From Asterias rubens (taxonomy: Eukaryota; Echinodermata; Asteroidea; Forcipulatida; Asteriidae), in the NCBI RefSeq assembly GCF_902459465.1, contig NC_047083.1, positions 9,787,526 to 9,851,525 on the forward strand: DNA of 64,000 bases, in the 5' to 3' direction. The position numbers and the translations under genes were made by a program. The notes under the pieces are model-generated. The model saw only the letters and a list, made by a program, of their open reading frames with translations. It ran no database searches and had not been told where the DNA came from. Of the stretch, positions 20,205 through 31,567 are shown in pieces (position 1 is the first letter of the stretch; each line of letters opens with the position of its first letter).

Positions 20205-20275
20205 TCTTGGTATTATTGCAAAGGTTGTGGGTTCGAACCCCACCTGAGTAATAGCCTGTGAATTGCTCATTCACA
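20205..20275 (+). repeat. tRNA-like SINE remnant
   Basis: GGTTGTGGGTTCGAACCCCACC is a clear B-box context at 20223-20244. Eroded copies lie at about 36640-36670 and 38812-38842. No complete tRNA fold. Confidence 0.5.
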
Positions 20276-20485
20276 GAACTATTAACTTGGGAAAATTCTG
20301 AGTATTCAGTGCTTACATGCATCAGTGTATAGTGCTTACATGCATCAGTGTATTTAATATGGGTGAGAACCAAATAAATAACCTCGAAGAAGTGGGGTAT
20401 CTCCCAAGTTAACATGCATGAACTACAGATTCCAAGTTGCTCTTTGGTCAATGTAAACTTTACCTGGTGACGAAGTCGATCTCAT

Positions 20486-20857
20486 TTAAAATGCACTGGG
20501 CATCTTTGGTAATTCTCTCTTGGTTTACATACTACATGTTTCTCAACAAATGCATGTAATAACAAACCTGTGAAAAATTGAACTCATTTGGTTGTCGAAG
20601 TTGCAATAGATTAATGACAGAAAAAACACCATTGTCGCACAAGTTGTATGCTTTCAGATGCTTGAATTCAAGACCTCCGCTGAGGTCTCAAAACTCAAAT
20701 CAAATATTTTATTGAGAAATTACCTCTTTCTCAAACTAGGTAATACTTTAGAGGGAGCCATTTGTCACAATAGTTATACCATCAACAGCTCTCCATTGTT
20801 CGTTACCAAGTTAGTACTGTAAGGTTTTATGCTACCAGTAGTGTCCAGTGCCTTTAA
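20486..20857. mobile_element. Family B MITE, TTAA-bounded
   Basis: TTAAAATGCACTGGGCATCT at the left and CAGTAGTGTCCAGTGCCTTT plus TTAA at the right. The body includes ATCAACAGCTCTCCATTGTT and GACCTCCGCTGAGGTC. Confidence 0.75.
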
Positions 20858-21277
20858 AAATTATCTTTTTTTTTATTAATTATGGACGAATAAAAGTTTA
20901 GGGCATTCATAGGAAACTTTGCTACCTCTTTGTTTGGCCCAACTGAAAATGTCGCCCATCCATCTACCTACCAATTTTTTATGTTTTTGGAAAGTGTCTT
21001 TATATTTTCATTTGGCCAAACTTTGAAAACAGAAAGACACAAATGTTACCTACCTGTTTTTTGCATGGGAAACATAACTTTATGTTTGTTGGGCTCAATC
21101 AAATCCGTTTTTTATTTTTAACATTGACTGAATGTCTCCTAAGTAGATTTTTTCTCCTACAAGTTCACGTCAGAATTTTTTTAGTTTAGTTTAAATTTAA
21201 CTGAGTAATATTAATGCTGATCGTTACCCCTACCGCAACCTATTGAGTCAAAGTTTGTATGTTTCTTTCCACTTAAG

Positions 21278-21424
21278 AGCTTACTTCTGGACAGAAGGAC
21301 TCCCCACCAGGAAAGTTCTTCGATGGTGTGACACAAGAACCTCTCTTTTGGCCAACAGCCGACGAGGAATAGATTTCTAAGCTTGATGGGAGCTGCACCT
21401 CTTGTCAATCTCGTCAAAGTAAAG
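21278..21424 (+). pseudogene. Cathepsin D-like second active-site exon, unit 1 copy (inactivated)
   Basis: Bounded by a TTTCTTTCCACTTAAG acceptor and a GTAAGT donor. One frame reads WCDTRTSLLANSRRGIDF then stop; another reads LSLMGAAPLVNLVKVK to the donor. Together they follow the aspartic-protease order I-x-D-T-G-T-S-L-L-A ... A-I-G-A-x-P-L. The catalytic DTGTS has become DTRTS, and the GGTTGCCAAGCAATC stretch present in the other copies is deleted. A pseudogene is the simplest reading. Confidence 0.7.
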
Positions 21425-21739
21425 GTAAGTTCAATGGAGACTTTTTTTTTGGAGGGGGGGGGCACTAGACTGTTGAATGGATTTTACACCCCAAAAATCC
21501 ATCCCATCCAGAAATACTAGTTAGACTCATACTTTGTAATTACCTCAATGAAAGTGTGTGTTTTTACCCAAAAAATTGTTGATTAATATTTTTAGCTGAT
21601 GACATTTTCGTATTCTTTTCAATTTAGTTGGTGAGATTTGATCAATTTGTTTGAGTACCCATGGTGGCTCTGAAAAGAGTTGTTTTTTACTCTTGGGTCA
21701 ACTTCTGGATGTAAATATTCTCCTCATCTTGCATTTTAG

Positions 21740-21910
21740 GAAACCGAGAGGGGAGAGACACTTTGCCTGAGTTGATTCATCAGAATGGATTTCCCTGCTC
21801 TTTGGATCCTCGGTGACATCTTGGTAACTATACTACTCCAAGTTTGCTTGAGTGGACAACCATCAAGGCTTCACTGATGCTGCCAAGGGTGTAGAAATCA
21901 AGGCTGAGAA
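21740..21910 (+). pseudogene. Cathepsin D-like C-terminal exon, unit 1 copy (broken)
   Basis: Follows GCATTTTAG. The reading frame begins ETERGETLCLS and then hits TGA where the unit 2 copy has GGA. It loses a few codons around ...MDFPALWILGD and degenerates. The 3' part (GATGCTGCCAAGGGTGTAG) matches the protease tail GFADAVKGVEIKAE. This corresponds to the last cathepsin D exon (TLCLSGF...LWILGDVFIGRYYTVFD...). Confidence 0.72.
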
Positions 21911-22235
21911 AGAAACCTACTTTGTAATTTGGAAATAATACTATTTCTGAGTAAGGATTGATTGGCCAAACAAAAATATAATAATGTTTGCACTATGGGT
22001 ATATCAGAATAATGGAAAAAGTACTATCTTTTTATTTACTTACCCTTTTCAGTGTAATGTGAAACAAAACTTTATTTTTGTATAGACCTCCTTTTTTTTT
22101 TTTAACAACTGTTGCCCACCTGTTACCCAAATTCAGTGTAACATTATTATGTTTGTTTGGCCCAACATATCAAATTAGTGTTATGTAGAAAGTAGGCTAC
22201 CTGTTTGTTTGGTCCAACTGTGAAAAAAAAACATG

Positions 22236-22284
22236 TTGGTTTCGCTGATGCTGTCAAGGGTGTAGAAATCAAGGCTGAGTATTA
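22236..22284 (+). pseudogene. Extra copy of the cathepsin D-like C-terminal tail
   Basis: GGTTTCGCTGATGCTGTCAA followed by GGGTGTAGAAATCAAGGC repeats the 3' end of the exon at 21740-21910, again followed by AGAAACCTACTTTGTAA. It is an internal duplication inside the TTTGGCC-rich repeat region. It reads GFADAVKGV then stop. Confidence 0.55.
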
Positions 22285-23191
22285 GAAACCTACTTTGTAA
22301 ATTAATTCGAAGAAAAACTATTTAGGTTGGGCAAACAAAAATATAATCATGTTTATATATTTGTTTGGCCATAACTACCTACCAATTTTTCATCAAAGTG
22401 GGAAAACATAACTAAATTTTTGTTTGGCCAAACTAAAGCAACAGATTTGGCAAAGTTCAACGTGAAAAGAAACTTTATTATATTTTTGTTTGGCCCAACT
22501 GTGAACAAACTGTTAAATTTTGGTGTTATCGGAAAACTAGCCTTTTGTCAACTTATTCTTCTTTTTGGGGCACTGTTTTCCAAAGATTTCCAACATTTCC
22601 AGTCCCTTCTTTCACTTTAATGGGAAACATGATTTTATTTCACTGGACTCGCAATGTTAAACATTTTGCTGACCCATATTTCCAATGTTAAAGGCCAACT
22701 AAAAAAAATACCAGTTGATCGTTCCGGATTTTTCAAAAAAGAGGAGGATGAGGGCCTTTTATTTATTATTATAATTTTTTTTATTTCCAAGATGGCCGCT
22801 TAGTATTTCAAATCAAACAGGTCACAAATTTTCAGATTAAACCCACCAAGTTTATTTTATTGTTACACTTAAAAGATTTTCTGATGGTAGGGAAAAGCTC
22901 CTAGGCCAGTCCTTTTGAAATGATGCATTTGAAACACACAAAAAAAACTTGTTTTTAATACAAAAGTCGAAAAATTGAAAAAAGTAAAAAAAAAAAAAAA
23001 GGATGCGGCCCCCCAAAAAAGGATGTGGGCGGAGACGATCAACTGGTATTTTTTTTAAGTTGGCCTGAGCTGAACTATCATTAAGCTTGAGTGTTACCAC
23101 TAATTATTTGATGACAATTTTATCAAGATTTAAACTGAATGATGGGCATAACTTGACACCAAAACATATGCGGTTAAAAGCTTTGTTTATC

Positions 23192-23526
23192 TTAAAGGCA
23201 CTGGACACTATTGGTAGTCACTCAAGATAATTGTTAGCATAAAATATTGTGAGAAATAGCTCCCTCTGAAGTATCGAAGTTTTTGAGAAAGAAGTAATTT
23301 CTCAGCAAAATAGTTGAATTACTTTTGAGACCTCACGCGTGAGGTCTCGAAATCAAGCATCTGAAAGCACACAAGTTTGTGGGACAGGGGTGTTTTTTCT
23401 TTCATTATTCTCTCCCAACTTCAACGACCAATTGAGTTCAAATTTCCACAGGTTTGTTTATTTGTGCATGTTGAGATACACCAAGTGAGAAGACTGGTCT
23501 TTGACAATTACCAATAGTGTCCAGGA
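23192..23526. mobile_element. Family B MITE, unit 1
   Basis: TTAAAGGCACTGGACACTAT at the left. The right end AATTACCAATAGTGTCCAGG has lost its TTAA. The unit 2 equivalent at 43875-44213 shows that the insertion predates the duplication. Confidence 0.8.
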
Positions 23527-23649
23527 TTGCAGGATAAAAAAGGTCATCTTTTAAATTTAGTTTGACAACATACTGATTTTGAAGAAACATGTCTGAAAAA
23601 TATCTGGGAAGTTCTACATAGTTGATTTGGGTTGTTACTACCCCTACAA

Positions 23650-24028
23650 TTAAAGATGCTATGTCAGATTTTTGCCCCGAACATTAGAAAATTGATTTTT
23701 TTTTTGAGTGAATGGTATTTCAAAGAGTATCACCCGCTCTAACAAAAAAAAGTTTAACTTTAACTTTTTAATGGTCATGAACCATGACAAAAATTTAAAA
23801 CGTTTCTTATAAAACACATAAGAATTGGTCACGTGATATATTGTCGCGATCCTGACAAAAACTAATTTTGAGCACTTTATTTCACTACTACTAATAATTG
23901 GTGGACTTTTTCGAGCAATGGCTCAAATGAAAGCTTGTAACTTTCTCGACCCCCATCAAAATACCTATTGAATTTTAAATCAAAAATTTTGGGTCAAATC
24001 GGCCAAAAATCTGATATAGCATCTTTAA
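23650..24028. mobile_element. Family E MITE, TTAA-bounded
   Basis: TTAAAGATGCTATGTCAGAT at the left; ATCTGATATAGCATCTTTAA at the right. A second copy at 51260-51579 sits in a different context, so the family has been mobile. Confidence 0.8.
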
Positions 24029-24960
24029 GCAATTATGTGTTTGCATGCTGGAAATAATGTTTAGCAGTAAATCAGTAAATGTTTAGCAGTAAACTGAATA
24101 TCTAGAAGACAAACTTATGTCATGTTGGAATTAGAAATCCGAGTATTTAAGTTTTTGTAATTTGGAGGCAGGACAATTTACCAAGAGGATATATATATAT
24201 ATATTATATGGAATAAAAAATACCTTACATTTTAACTTTAAAAATCAAATATAGATATTTAATTTGTAATGTCAAAATTTAAGTTATTTTTTAATTTCGT
24301 TCACTTTTATTGTGAGTTCAACCTTAGTGTTAAAAAAAAAACTCTCTGGCCTCTATGTAGAGCCATCCTTGTTTAATAGATTGTCTTACTCGTAAACTTA
24401 CTTTTTTGTAGCTCTCTTACCAGCGCATTGTATCTTGTAAAATGCGTCTTGTTTATGATTATTATTATTAATATTACTGTTACTTTATTGTGAGTTTTAT
24501 CTCGTAATTTATTTGTCACAAAGTGATATTTTGACAAATAATTTGAATTAAAATGTGTCTATTATTATTGAAAGATTTTATTATTTTTTATATATGTTCC
24601 AATAAAAAATGAGGGGGCATGAACTTAATAAAAGAAAGTGTGTCAGGTGTTCTTTTTTAGTAATCGTCTTAGTTTTAAAGTTTATTATATTTTAAAAGGG
24701 TGGGTAAAAATATTTGGGCTTAATTATAGAAGCTATGAAAGGGTAAACTTTATTTACACTAAATTGGACTCCTTAAATAACTGATTGGCAAAAACCTTTT
24801 TTTTTTTTTAACAGTAACAAGTTTTTTTATTACACACTGGACAATTTTGACCAACAGAGGGGGCTATTTAATTATTTATTCCCGTAAATATATAACGCAA
24901 TGCAATACATACGTGGTTGTGTAATATTCATCACTCCAAAAAATGTATGATTTGTACAGT

Positions 24961-25040
24961 CATCGTTGTGGCCTAGTGGTTAAGGTTACAGTTTCGCGAG
25001 GACAAGATGAGAGGTTCGAGCCCCGGCACGGACCATGAGG
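24961..25040 (+). repeat. tRNA-like head, unit 1
   Basis: GTGGCCTAGTGGTTAAGG (A box) and GAGGTTCGAGCCCCGG (B box) are about 35 bp apart. The T stem does not pair, so a SINE head is more likely than a tRNA gene. It is followed by GAG/GGC-rich text to 25220 and an AT-rich hairpin. An identical arrangement lies at 45141. Confidence 0.55.
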
Positions 25041-25264
25041 TAAGCGAAATAAAGAAATAACCCACGCTTCTTCCACAGGAACATGTACAGGTCTTGACGC
25101 ACGGAGAGGAGACGCAGCAGCAGGAGGCAACACGGAGGCGGCACCACGAGGAGGGGACGACACCGGGACCAGAGAGAGAGGGGGAGGCGGCACCGGGAAG
25201 AGAGGGGGAGAGGGAGGCAAGAATTTTTTCATATTTTTCGATTTTTGGGAAAAAAAAAAAAAAA

Positions 25265-25292
25265 AAGACCGTTAATTTTTTTTTTAACGGTC
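25265..25292. repeat. AT-rich hairpin GACCGTTAA...TTAACGGTC
   Basis: GACCGTTAA and TTAACGGTC flank a T run, after an A16-17 tract. Downstream, TCGCCTGAAACGCACGCTCG and TCGCTTGAAACGTACGCTCG form a spaced direct repeat, each followed by TTAATTTTGGTG. Conserved at 45446-45475. Confidence 0.6.
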
Positions 25293-26021
25293 TATGAAAA
25301 AATTAAAATCGCCTGAAACGCACGCTCGTTAATTTTGGTGAAAAAAGTTGTTAGAAAAGTTTTTTTTACCAAAAACTTGCATTTTTTACGCATTTTTGGA
25401 AAATCATTTTCTTAAAATCGCTTGAAACGTACGCTCGTTAATTTTGGTGCAAATCGGTGAAAAAAAAAATTATTCTAAGTGCAAAAGTCATGAAACTCGA
25501 AAAAGAATTACGATTTACATCACTAAAACGTCCCCAAAATACTTCTAAACACCTTCACACTGCTTACACCGTTCTATTACATCAATCCAAACATTTCCTC
25601 TTCAAAATTCATCCAAAATGTACAACTTAACTCAAAAAACGGCCTTTAAATGCAACTTAATTGGCTTTAACAATGTGTATACACGTATATAGGCCTACGG
25701 TTCAACTTACAATAACAATACATACTACACCTAACGCATTTTCGTACATCGATATTTACAATTTTTGTAACTCTTTTTACCAATTCTAAGACAATTAAAA
25801 CAGTTTACATTCATTGCGAGTCAAAAACAACTCATTTTCAACGAAAAAACTATGAAAACGAACACTTATTCACCTACATTTTCCCAGTAAATATTAAAGG
25901 AAAAAATAGTCAGACACCCATCACTACCTGTATGACCACTTCTTAGAGGCTGGGAACTAGACATACACGGTTGCCATATGTAAACAACAACATGTCCTGA
26001 GCATTTGAGTACAAAGTACAC

Positions 26022-26712
26022 GATCTTTGAGCATCTAAAACTCTACCAAAGGATCTCTAACTGTGAGTAATTTACAAGATTCATAACAATATTGAGTAGC
26101 CAAGTTGTTTACAACGTTTGTGGAGTAACCAGGGAGGGGGGAGGGAGGGGGGAGGGGTGGCAAGTGGGGTCAAAGATATCATTTTACAGTTACACCATCT
26201 TGGGGCAAAGACATCATTTTACACGATCTTTGAGCATCTAAAACTCTACCAAAGGATCTCTAACTTTGAGTAATTTACAAGAGTCATAACAATATTAAGT
26301 AGCCAAGTTGTTTACAACGTTTGTGGAGTAACGAGGGAGGGGGGAGGGAGGGGGGAGGGGTGGCAAGTGGGGTCAAAGATATCATTTTACAGTTACACCA
26401 TCTTGGGGCAAAGACATCATTTTACACGATCTTTGAGCATCTAAAACTCTACCAAAGGACTTCTAACTGTGAGTAATTTACAAGGTTCATAACAATATTG
26501 AGTAGCCAAGTTGTTTACAACGTTTGTGGTGTGGGCAGGGAGGGGGGATGGCAAGTGGGAGGCAAAGACATCATACACGATCTTTGAGCATCTAAAACTC
26601 TACCAAAGGATTTGTATATGTTTACAAGATTCATAACAATATTATGTAGCCAAGTTGTTTACAACATTTGTGGTGTAACCAGAGACTGGGGTGGGAGGGG
26701 GGGGGGGGCCTA
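26022..26712 (+). repeat. ~205-bp satellite with G-quadruplex-like core, unit 1
   Basis: ACACGATCTTTGAGCATCTA recurs at about 26020, 26220, 26427 and 26575. Each unit continues AAACTCTACCAAAGGA, then AGCCAAGTTGTTTACAACGT, then a G-rich block. The block GGGAGGGGGGAGGGAGGGGG at 26130 and 26334 fits G3+N1-7 four times. Unit 2 has three units at 46195-46680. Confidence 0.85.
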
Positions 26713-27024
26713 GTGCGTGTGGGGCAAAGACATCATTTCAGAGAATATTTCATTTGAACTTGTCATTAAAAACGCAGTAGTGATGAGAGCAGTAGTCTCT
26801 CGCAAAGCAGATTGCAAGATGGTTACGCGAGAGCTGTTTCACTCTCACCGCAACAGACATTTTAACAACAATTTTCCCCACGTTTGTCTCATGTTTGGGA
26901 AAGTTTGAGGGCCCCCTCTGGTTATGCCACTTATTTTAAACTACGACAAACTAACTGCACCTGTTCATCTCCACATGTAGGCAAACACACAAAATTAAAG
27001 GGCACTGTAAGTTTTTTAAGGGTA

Positions 27025-27405
27025 ATAATAATAATAATAGTGGCTTCTTAGAAAGCGCTCATATTCATCACTCAGTGATGCTGAATGCGCGTCAACATTC
27101 AGTATTTTCCTTTTAGGTGTTGTGTAGTAATATGCAGCCAATCCGACCAAGAATACTTGGGGCGAACCCCTTCTCTTTTTGATATTAAAGTGCATCAGGT
27201 TCTTTTACGTGCTTTGCACAGCACACAGAACCAACGGTTTAACGTGTCCCCCCCCCCCCCCCCCCAATCAGAAGAACACATCAGTAACGGTTAAGTGTCC
27301 TGCTTTAGGCAACGAGTGTCACGACCAGGACTCGAACCCACACTCTGCTGTATATAGAAACATCAACAGAGATTCAGTCCGTAGTCCGTAGTCTGCTCAT
27401 AAATG
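27025..27405 (-). mobile_element. tRNA-derived SINE, unit 1
   Basis: Read on the minus strand: tRNA-like head (B box GGGTTCGAGTCC), body with CCGTTGGTTCTGTG and AGAAGGGGTTCGCCCC, and an ATT-rich 3' tail at 27029-27041. Same family as 10912-11238. A C17 run interrupts the body at 27248-27265. Confidence 0.7.
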
Positions 27406-27985
27406 TTACAGAATAGGCAATGACACTTACTCTTGCTTTAGAACGCAAGTGTCTTGAGCGGGACTCGTACCCACACTCTGCGGAATAGAAACAGCGACAG
27501 AGCTCGGGTCTGGTATTCTTACATATATCAACTCGGCTACGTATCAATAATGGTTAAGTGTCTTGCTTTAGAACGCAAGTGTCTTGACCGGGACTCGAAC
27601 CCACACTCTGCTGAATAGAAACAGCAACAGAGCTTGAGTCTGGTGTTCTTATCCATTCAACTACGTATCAATAATGCTTAAGTGTTTTGCTTTAAGTCAC
27701 AAGTGTTTCGACCAGGACTCGAACCCACACTCTGCTGAATAGAAACAGCAACAGAGCTTGAGTCTGGTGTTCTTATCCATTCAACTACGTATCAATAATG
27801 CTTAAGTGTTTTGCTTTAAGTCACAAGTGTCTCGACCAGGACTCGAACCCACACTCTGCTGAATAGAAACAGTAACAGAGCTTGAGTCTGGCGTTCTTAT
27901 CCATTCAACTACCTATCAATAATGGTTATTTTTGTCTTGCTTTAGGACACAAGTGTCACAACTTGGACTCAAACCCACGCTCTGC
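27405..27985 (-). repeat. Tandem array of SINE tRNA-like heads
   Basis: Five further copies of the head occur at 123-133-bp spacing (GACTCGAACCCACACTCTGC near 27466, 27597, 27720, 27843 and 27968), each with CAACAGAGCTTGAGTCTGGT and CTACGTATCAATAATG. Unit 2 has only the single SINE copy, so the expansion (or its loss) happened after duplication. Confidence 0.8.
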
Positions 27986-28234
27986 TGTATATAGAAACAT
28001 CAACAGAGCTTGTTCTGATTTGCTTGGCTACAATGTATCAACATCAACAACTAACTGACTGATTAGAATTTTAACAATTGAGCAGGGTCGGTGTGTAAAA
28101 TCTATTAGACAAACTTGATGTGATCTTTGACAAAGGTATGTCACACACCCCTACCTTTGAGCCACTTAAGCATCACATAGATACATGATTGTATACTACT
28201 CATACTAATTAGTTTTCTTTCCATTATTTTACAG

Positions 28235-28304
28235 ATATGTGCTGGCAGAAGAACTCCAGGAGAAGTACTCCCGGCAGAAACCCCTCAGCATGATTCAACT
28301 TTAA
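28235..28304 (+). other. Short conserved 3' exon, unit 1 (possible C-terminus)
   Basis: Starts after a strong acceptor TTCCATTATTTTACAG and reads, in the +1 phase, YVLAEELQEKYSRQK then PLSMIQL and TAA. The copy at 48303-48372 differs at two bases (one silent, one Glu to Gly), and the following 3' sequence is conserved equally well. I do not recognise the 22-residue tail, and no upstream partner exon is obvious. Equal conservation of the flank means coding function is not demonstrated. Confidence 0.35.
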
Positions 28305-28560
28305 TTGGCAACGCTATGAAAAAGCTGAGCTGGAAAGTTCGATTAACCCAACTGGGTTTAAATGGTCAAACATAAGGTTTTTGTAGGAAAACAACACTCT
28401 CCAAGAGAATGAAATAAGACACATTTATTTTCAGCTGAGCAGTATTTTCAGCTTAGCAGTATTTTCAGTATTATAAGAAATCTGGTCCATAGCAACTCAT
28501 TGTGTGCTTTCTGCTGATGAGTTGATCGTTGTACTAAGCGTTGCCAGCAAAATAACATTT

Positions 28561-29129
28561 GAAGACACTGGACACTATTGCAGGGCTGTATGCTTCGTTT
28601 TTGAAAGGGCAAGGACACCAAGGCATTTTCTCCTTGGCAAAGGGCACCCTAGGAGGAAATTGTAAATTTCTACTGGAGCATTTCAAGGGCACCAAGGCAA
28701 TGGCAAGGGGCAACGAAGGCAATTGCCTCCGTTGACTCCGTGAAGTATCAGGCCTGCTATTGGTAATTGTCAAAGACCAGCCTTCTCACTTGGTGTATCT
28801 CAACAAAAGCATATAAAATAACAAACCTGTGAAGATTTGAGCTCGATCGGTAATCAAAGTTGGGAGATATTAATGAAAGAAAAAACACCCTTGTCACAAG
28901 AAGTTGTGTGCTTTCAGATGAATGATTTTGAGACCTCAAATTCTAAATTGTAAGGTCTTGAAATCAAATTCGTAGAAAAATACTTCTTTCTCAAAAACTA
29001 CGTTACTTCAGAGGGAGCCGTTTCTCACAATGGTTGATTCTATCAACCTCTCCCCATTATTCGTTACCAAGTAAGGTTTCATGCTAATAATTATTTTGAG
29101 TAATTACCAATAGTGTCCACTGCCTTTAA
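28561..29129. mobile_element. Family B MITE carrying a family C insertion
   Basis: GACACTGGACACTATTG is interrupted at 28583-28757 by family C text (CAAGGACACCAAGGCATTTT ... AAGTATCAGGCCTGC). Family B resumes CTATTGGTAATTGTCAAAGA and ends CAATAGTGTCCACTGCCTTT plus AA. Unit 2 lacks this composite at the matching place (about 48600). Confidence 0.75.
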
Positions 29130-29736
29130 AGCCTTTAAATATTCTTCTGCCAGCACCAATCGACATACCTTATTACATCAACAGTCGTAATAAACGGACT
29201 GGTTATTAATAAAGGTCTGTTTACAAAATGTAAGACATCATCATCGCTTTTTTGCCCAATTTATCTGGATTGTAAAACATTTTCAGAGGAAGTGTTTCAG
29301 AGGACTTGTTTTTTTTGTACATCCTGGCTTTCCCCTGGGGCCTGGACTACAATAAGTGCAACCAATCCATGTCCCAAGGGGCAATTTATAGGCAACCACT
29401 TTCAGGTAATACGCAAGAAGAAAAAAATAATGCAATCTGAATGTTTACATAAATTTATTTGGGATATAGTGAGACACTTAAAAAAAGTACTTAGACATCA
29501 AAATGTTTTGTTTGTGTGCACTGCAGCATTTGAATCAAAGTTGCTGAAAAATGTACTTGTGTGACAAGGCAGTTTGATGATGCTGTCAAAGTGTATTTTG
29601 TAAACAGACCTTTTTACAATTCATAAACAAATCAAAAAACCTACCTTAATGTCCTAGTATTGGGTAATTTACAAAGTTGAAGTACGAGCGATGATGTGTT
29701 TGAAGTCGTGATGAAGCTGCAATCTAAGTGTTCTCA

Positions 29737-29794
29737 TCAAAACCCTGGTGCATCTCTTTTAGGGAAACTGCTGCTCCTCATCATCTTAATAAAC
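29737..29794 (-). other. Minus-strand 3' exon-like block, unit 1
   Basis: On the minus strand a CTGTTTACAG acceptor is followed by a frame reading FIKMMRSSSFPKRDAPGF and TGA. The unit 2 copy (49128-49185) reads FIKMVRSSSFFTRDAPGL and TGA. Shared frame, stop position and splice acceptor suggest the last coding exon of a minus-strand gene. I do not recognise the peptide. Confidence 0.35.
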
Positions 29795-30821
29795 CTGTAA
29801 ACAGGAGTAAAAGAATAAACAAATTATGAAATATAAGAGCCATTGATCAAATTTGACGGACTGGGTCTAAATTTAACCTTAGTTTCAAACAAATAGTGTA
29901 TAGGCCCCTACTGGTCTATTTTTTATACTATTTTTAAACTATCAATTCAAAATTAATAACAATTTCCTATCCCATTCATGAGCAGCTGAATTTAACCCAA
30001 AAGTCTATGTGGTAGAATTGTTAAAAGTTTAATAAATGTTTAATTTTGTGTTTATTAAAAAAATTGCTGTTGTGACAGTTATTAACATAGTGTAATAGAT
30101 GGGGGTACATCTTGGGGGCGGTTCAATATTGACAGAAAAAGGGGAGGTTGGGATGGATTGTACGAGGATAAGGCAAATTTAAGACAAAAACCTGTTGAGC
30201 ATCCCGCCTGCTTCCTTTTTTTATTGTTTAATGCAAAACAAGGACACATTTGAACGATCTACGACGAAAAAACTGAATTGTGAGAAAAATAGCCTGGTTG
30301 TCTTTAAAAGTGTGTCAGCGCCCATTTTTTATAAAAAAGGAAGAGAAAAAAGGCAGAGTGCTTAGCATGTTTTGTTTTTTTGCCCAATAGTTAAAATGGT
30401 ATTTCGTGGGGGGGTTCAACATAGACAGAAAAGGGGGAGGTTGGTTGGGATTGAAGTATGCTGGTAATAGAAGGGGTGGGAAGAAAAGGGGGAGGATGGG
30501 ATGAAAGTACAAGGCTAATAATAGAAGGGGTATATCTTGGGGGCGGTTCAAGAATGACAGAAAAAGGGGAGGATGGGATGGAAGTACAAGGCTAATAGTA
30601 GAAGGGGTATATCTTGGGGGCGGTTCAAGAATGACAGAAAAAGGGGAGGATGGGATGGAAGTACAAGGCTAATAGTAGAAGGGGTATATCTTGGGGGCGG
30701 TTCAAGAATGACAGAAAAAGGGGAGGTTGGGATGTTCAAGGCTATTAGCAGAAGAGGGTTTATTTTGGGGTGGTTCAAAAATGACAGTAAAGGGGGGGAG
30801 GTTGGGATGGAAGTACACGGC

Positions 30822-30971
30822 TAATGGGAGACTTTGAAATGCTAGGTGGCAGCAGACTTACTGGGTAAATTTCCATTGTTTACCTAGTTCTGAGCATGCA
30901 CACTTTACCAAGAACAATGGATTTTACCTGGTAAGTCTGCTGCCACCAAGCGTCCCAAAAGTCTCCCATTA
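30822..30971. mobile_element. 150-bp inverted-repeat MITE inside the minisatellite
   Basis: TAATGGGAGACTTT at the left, AAAGTCTCCCATTA at the right. Inner arms GGTGGCAGCAGACTTAC and GTAAGTCTGCTGCCACC. Flanking TA at each end fits a TA target duplication. Confidence 0.8.
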
Positions 30972-31419
30972 AAGAAGGGGGTTTATTTTAGGGGCGGTTC
31001 AAGAATGACAAAAAAGGGGGAGATTGGGATGTACAAGGCTAATATTAGAAGAGGGTTTATTTTAGGGGCGGTTCAAGAATGACAGAAAAGGGGGAGGTTG
31101 GGATGTACAAGGCTAAAAGTAGAAGAGGTTTTTTTTGGGGGGCGGTTCAAGAATGCCAGAAAAGGGGGAGGTTTGGATGGAGGTACAAGGCTAATAGTAG
31201 AAGAGGGTTTATTTTGGGGGCGGTTCAAGAATGAAAGAAAAGGGGGAGGTTGGGATGGAGGTACAAGGCTATTAGCAGAAGAGGGTTTATTTGGGGTGGT
31301 TCAAAAATGACAGTAAAGGGGGAGTTTGGGATGGAAGTATGCTAATAGAAGAAGAGGGTTTAAATTGGGGTGGTTCAAGTACAACAGAAAGGGGGGAGGT
31401 TGGGATGGAAGTACAAGGC

Positions 31420-31567
31420 TAATGGGAGACTTTGAAATGCTAGGTGGCAGCAGACTTACTGGGTAAATTTCCATTGTTTACGTAGTTCTGAGCATGCACA
31501 CTTTACCAAGAACAATGGATTTTACCTGGTAAGTCTGCTGCCACCAAGCGTCCCAAAAGTCTCACAT
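31420..31567. mobile_element. Second copy of the 150-bp MITE inside the minisatellite
   Basis: Nearly identical to 30822-30971, 598 bp downstream, with the right end altered to CTCACATAG. Probably copied with a block of the array rather than inserted independently. Confidence 0.75.

Larger units (their letters stand above)
20925..22620 (+). repeat. TTTGTTTGGCC-rich degenerate repeat region, unit 1
   Basis: TTTGTTTGGCC(C/A)AACT recurs about every 60-90 bp with ACCTACC and GGGAAACATAACTTTATTTT spacers, wrapping around the protease exons. Equivalent text is at 36930-37010, 39106-39185 and 42815-43730. Confidence 0.65.

Noticed and set aside
24961-25034. Possible tRNA gene with A and B boxes
   Set aside because: The T stem and acceptor stem do not pair and the copy at 45141 is similarly defective. 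A SINE head fits better.
24960-25297. Frames of 67-90 codons rich in Pro/Ser or Glu/Gly/Arg
   Set aside because: They translate a GAG/GGC-rich SINE-like segment repeated at 45140. No start context, splice site or family match.
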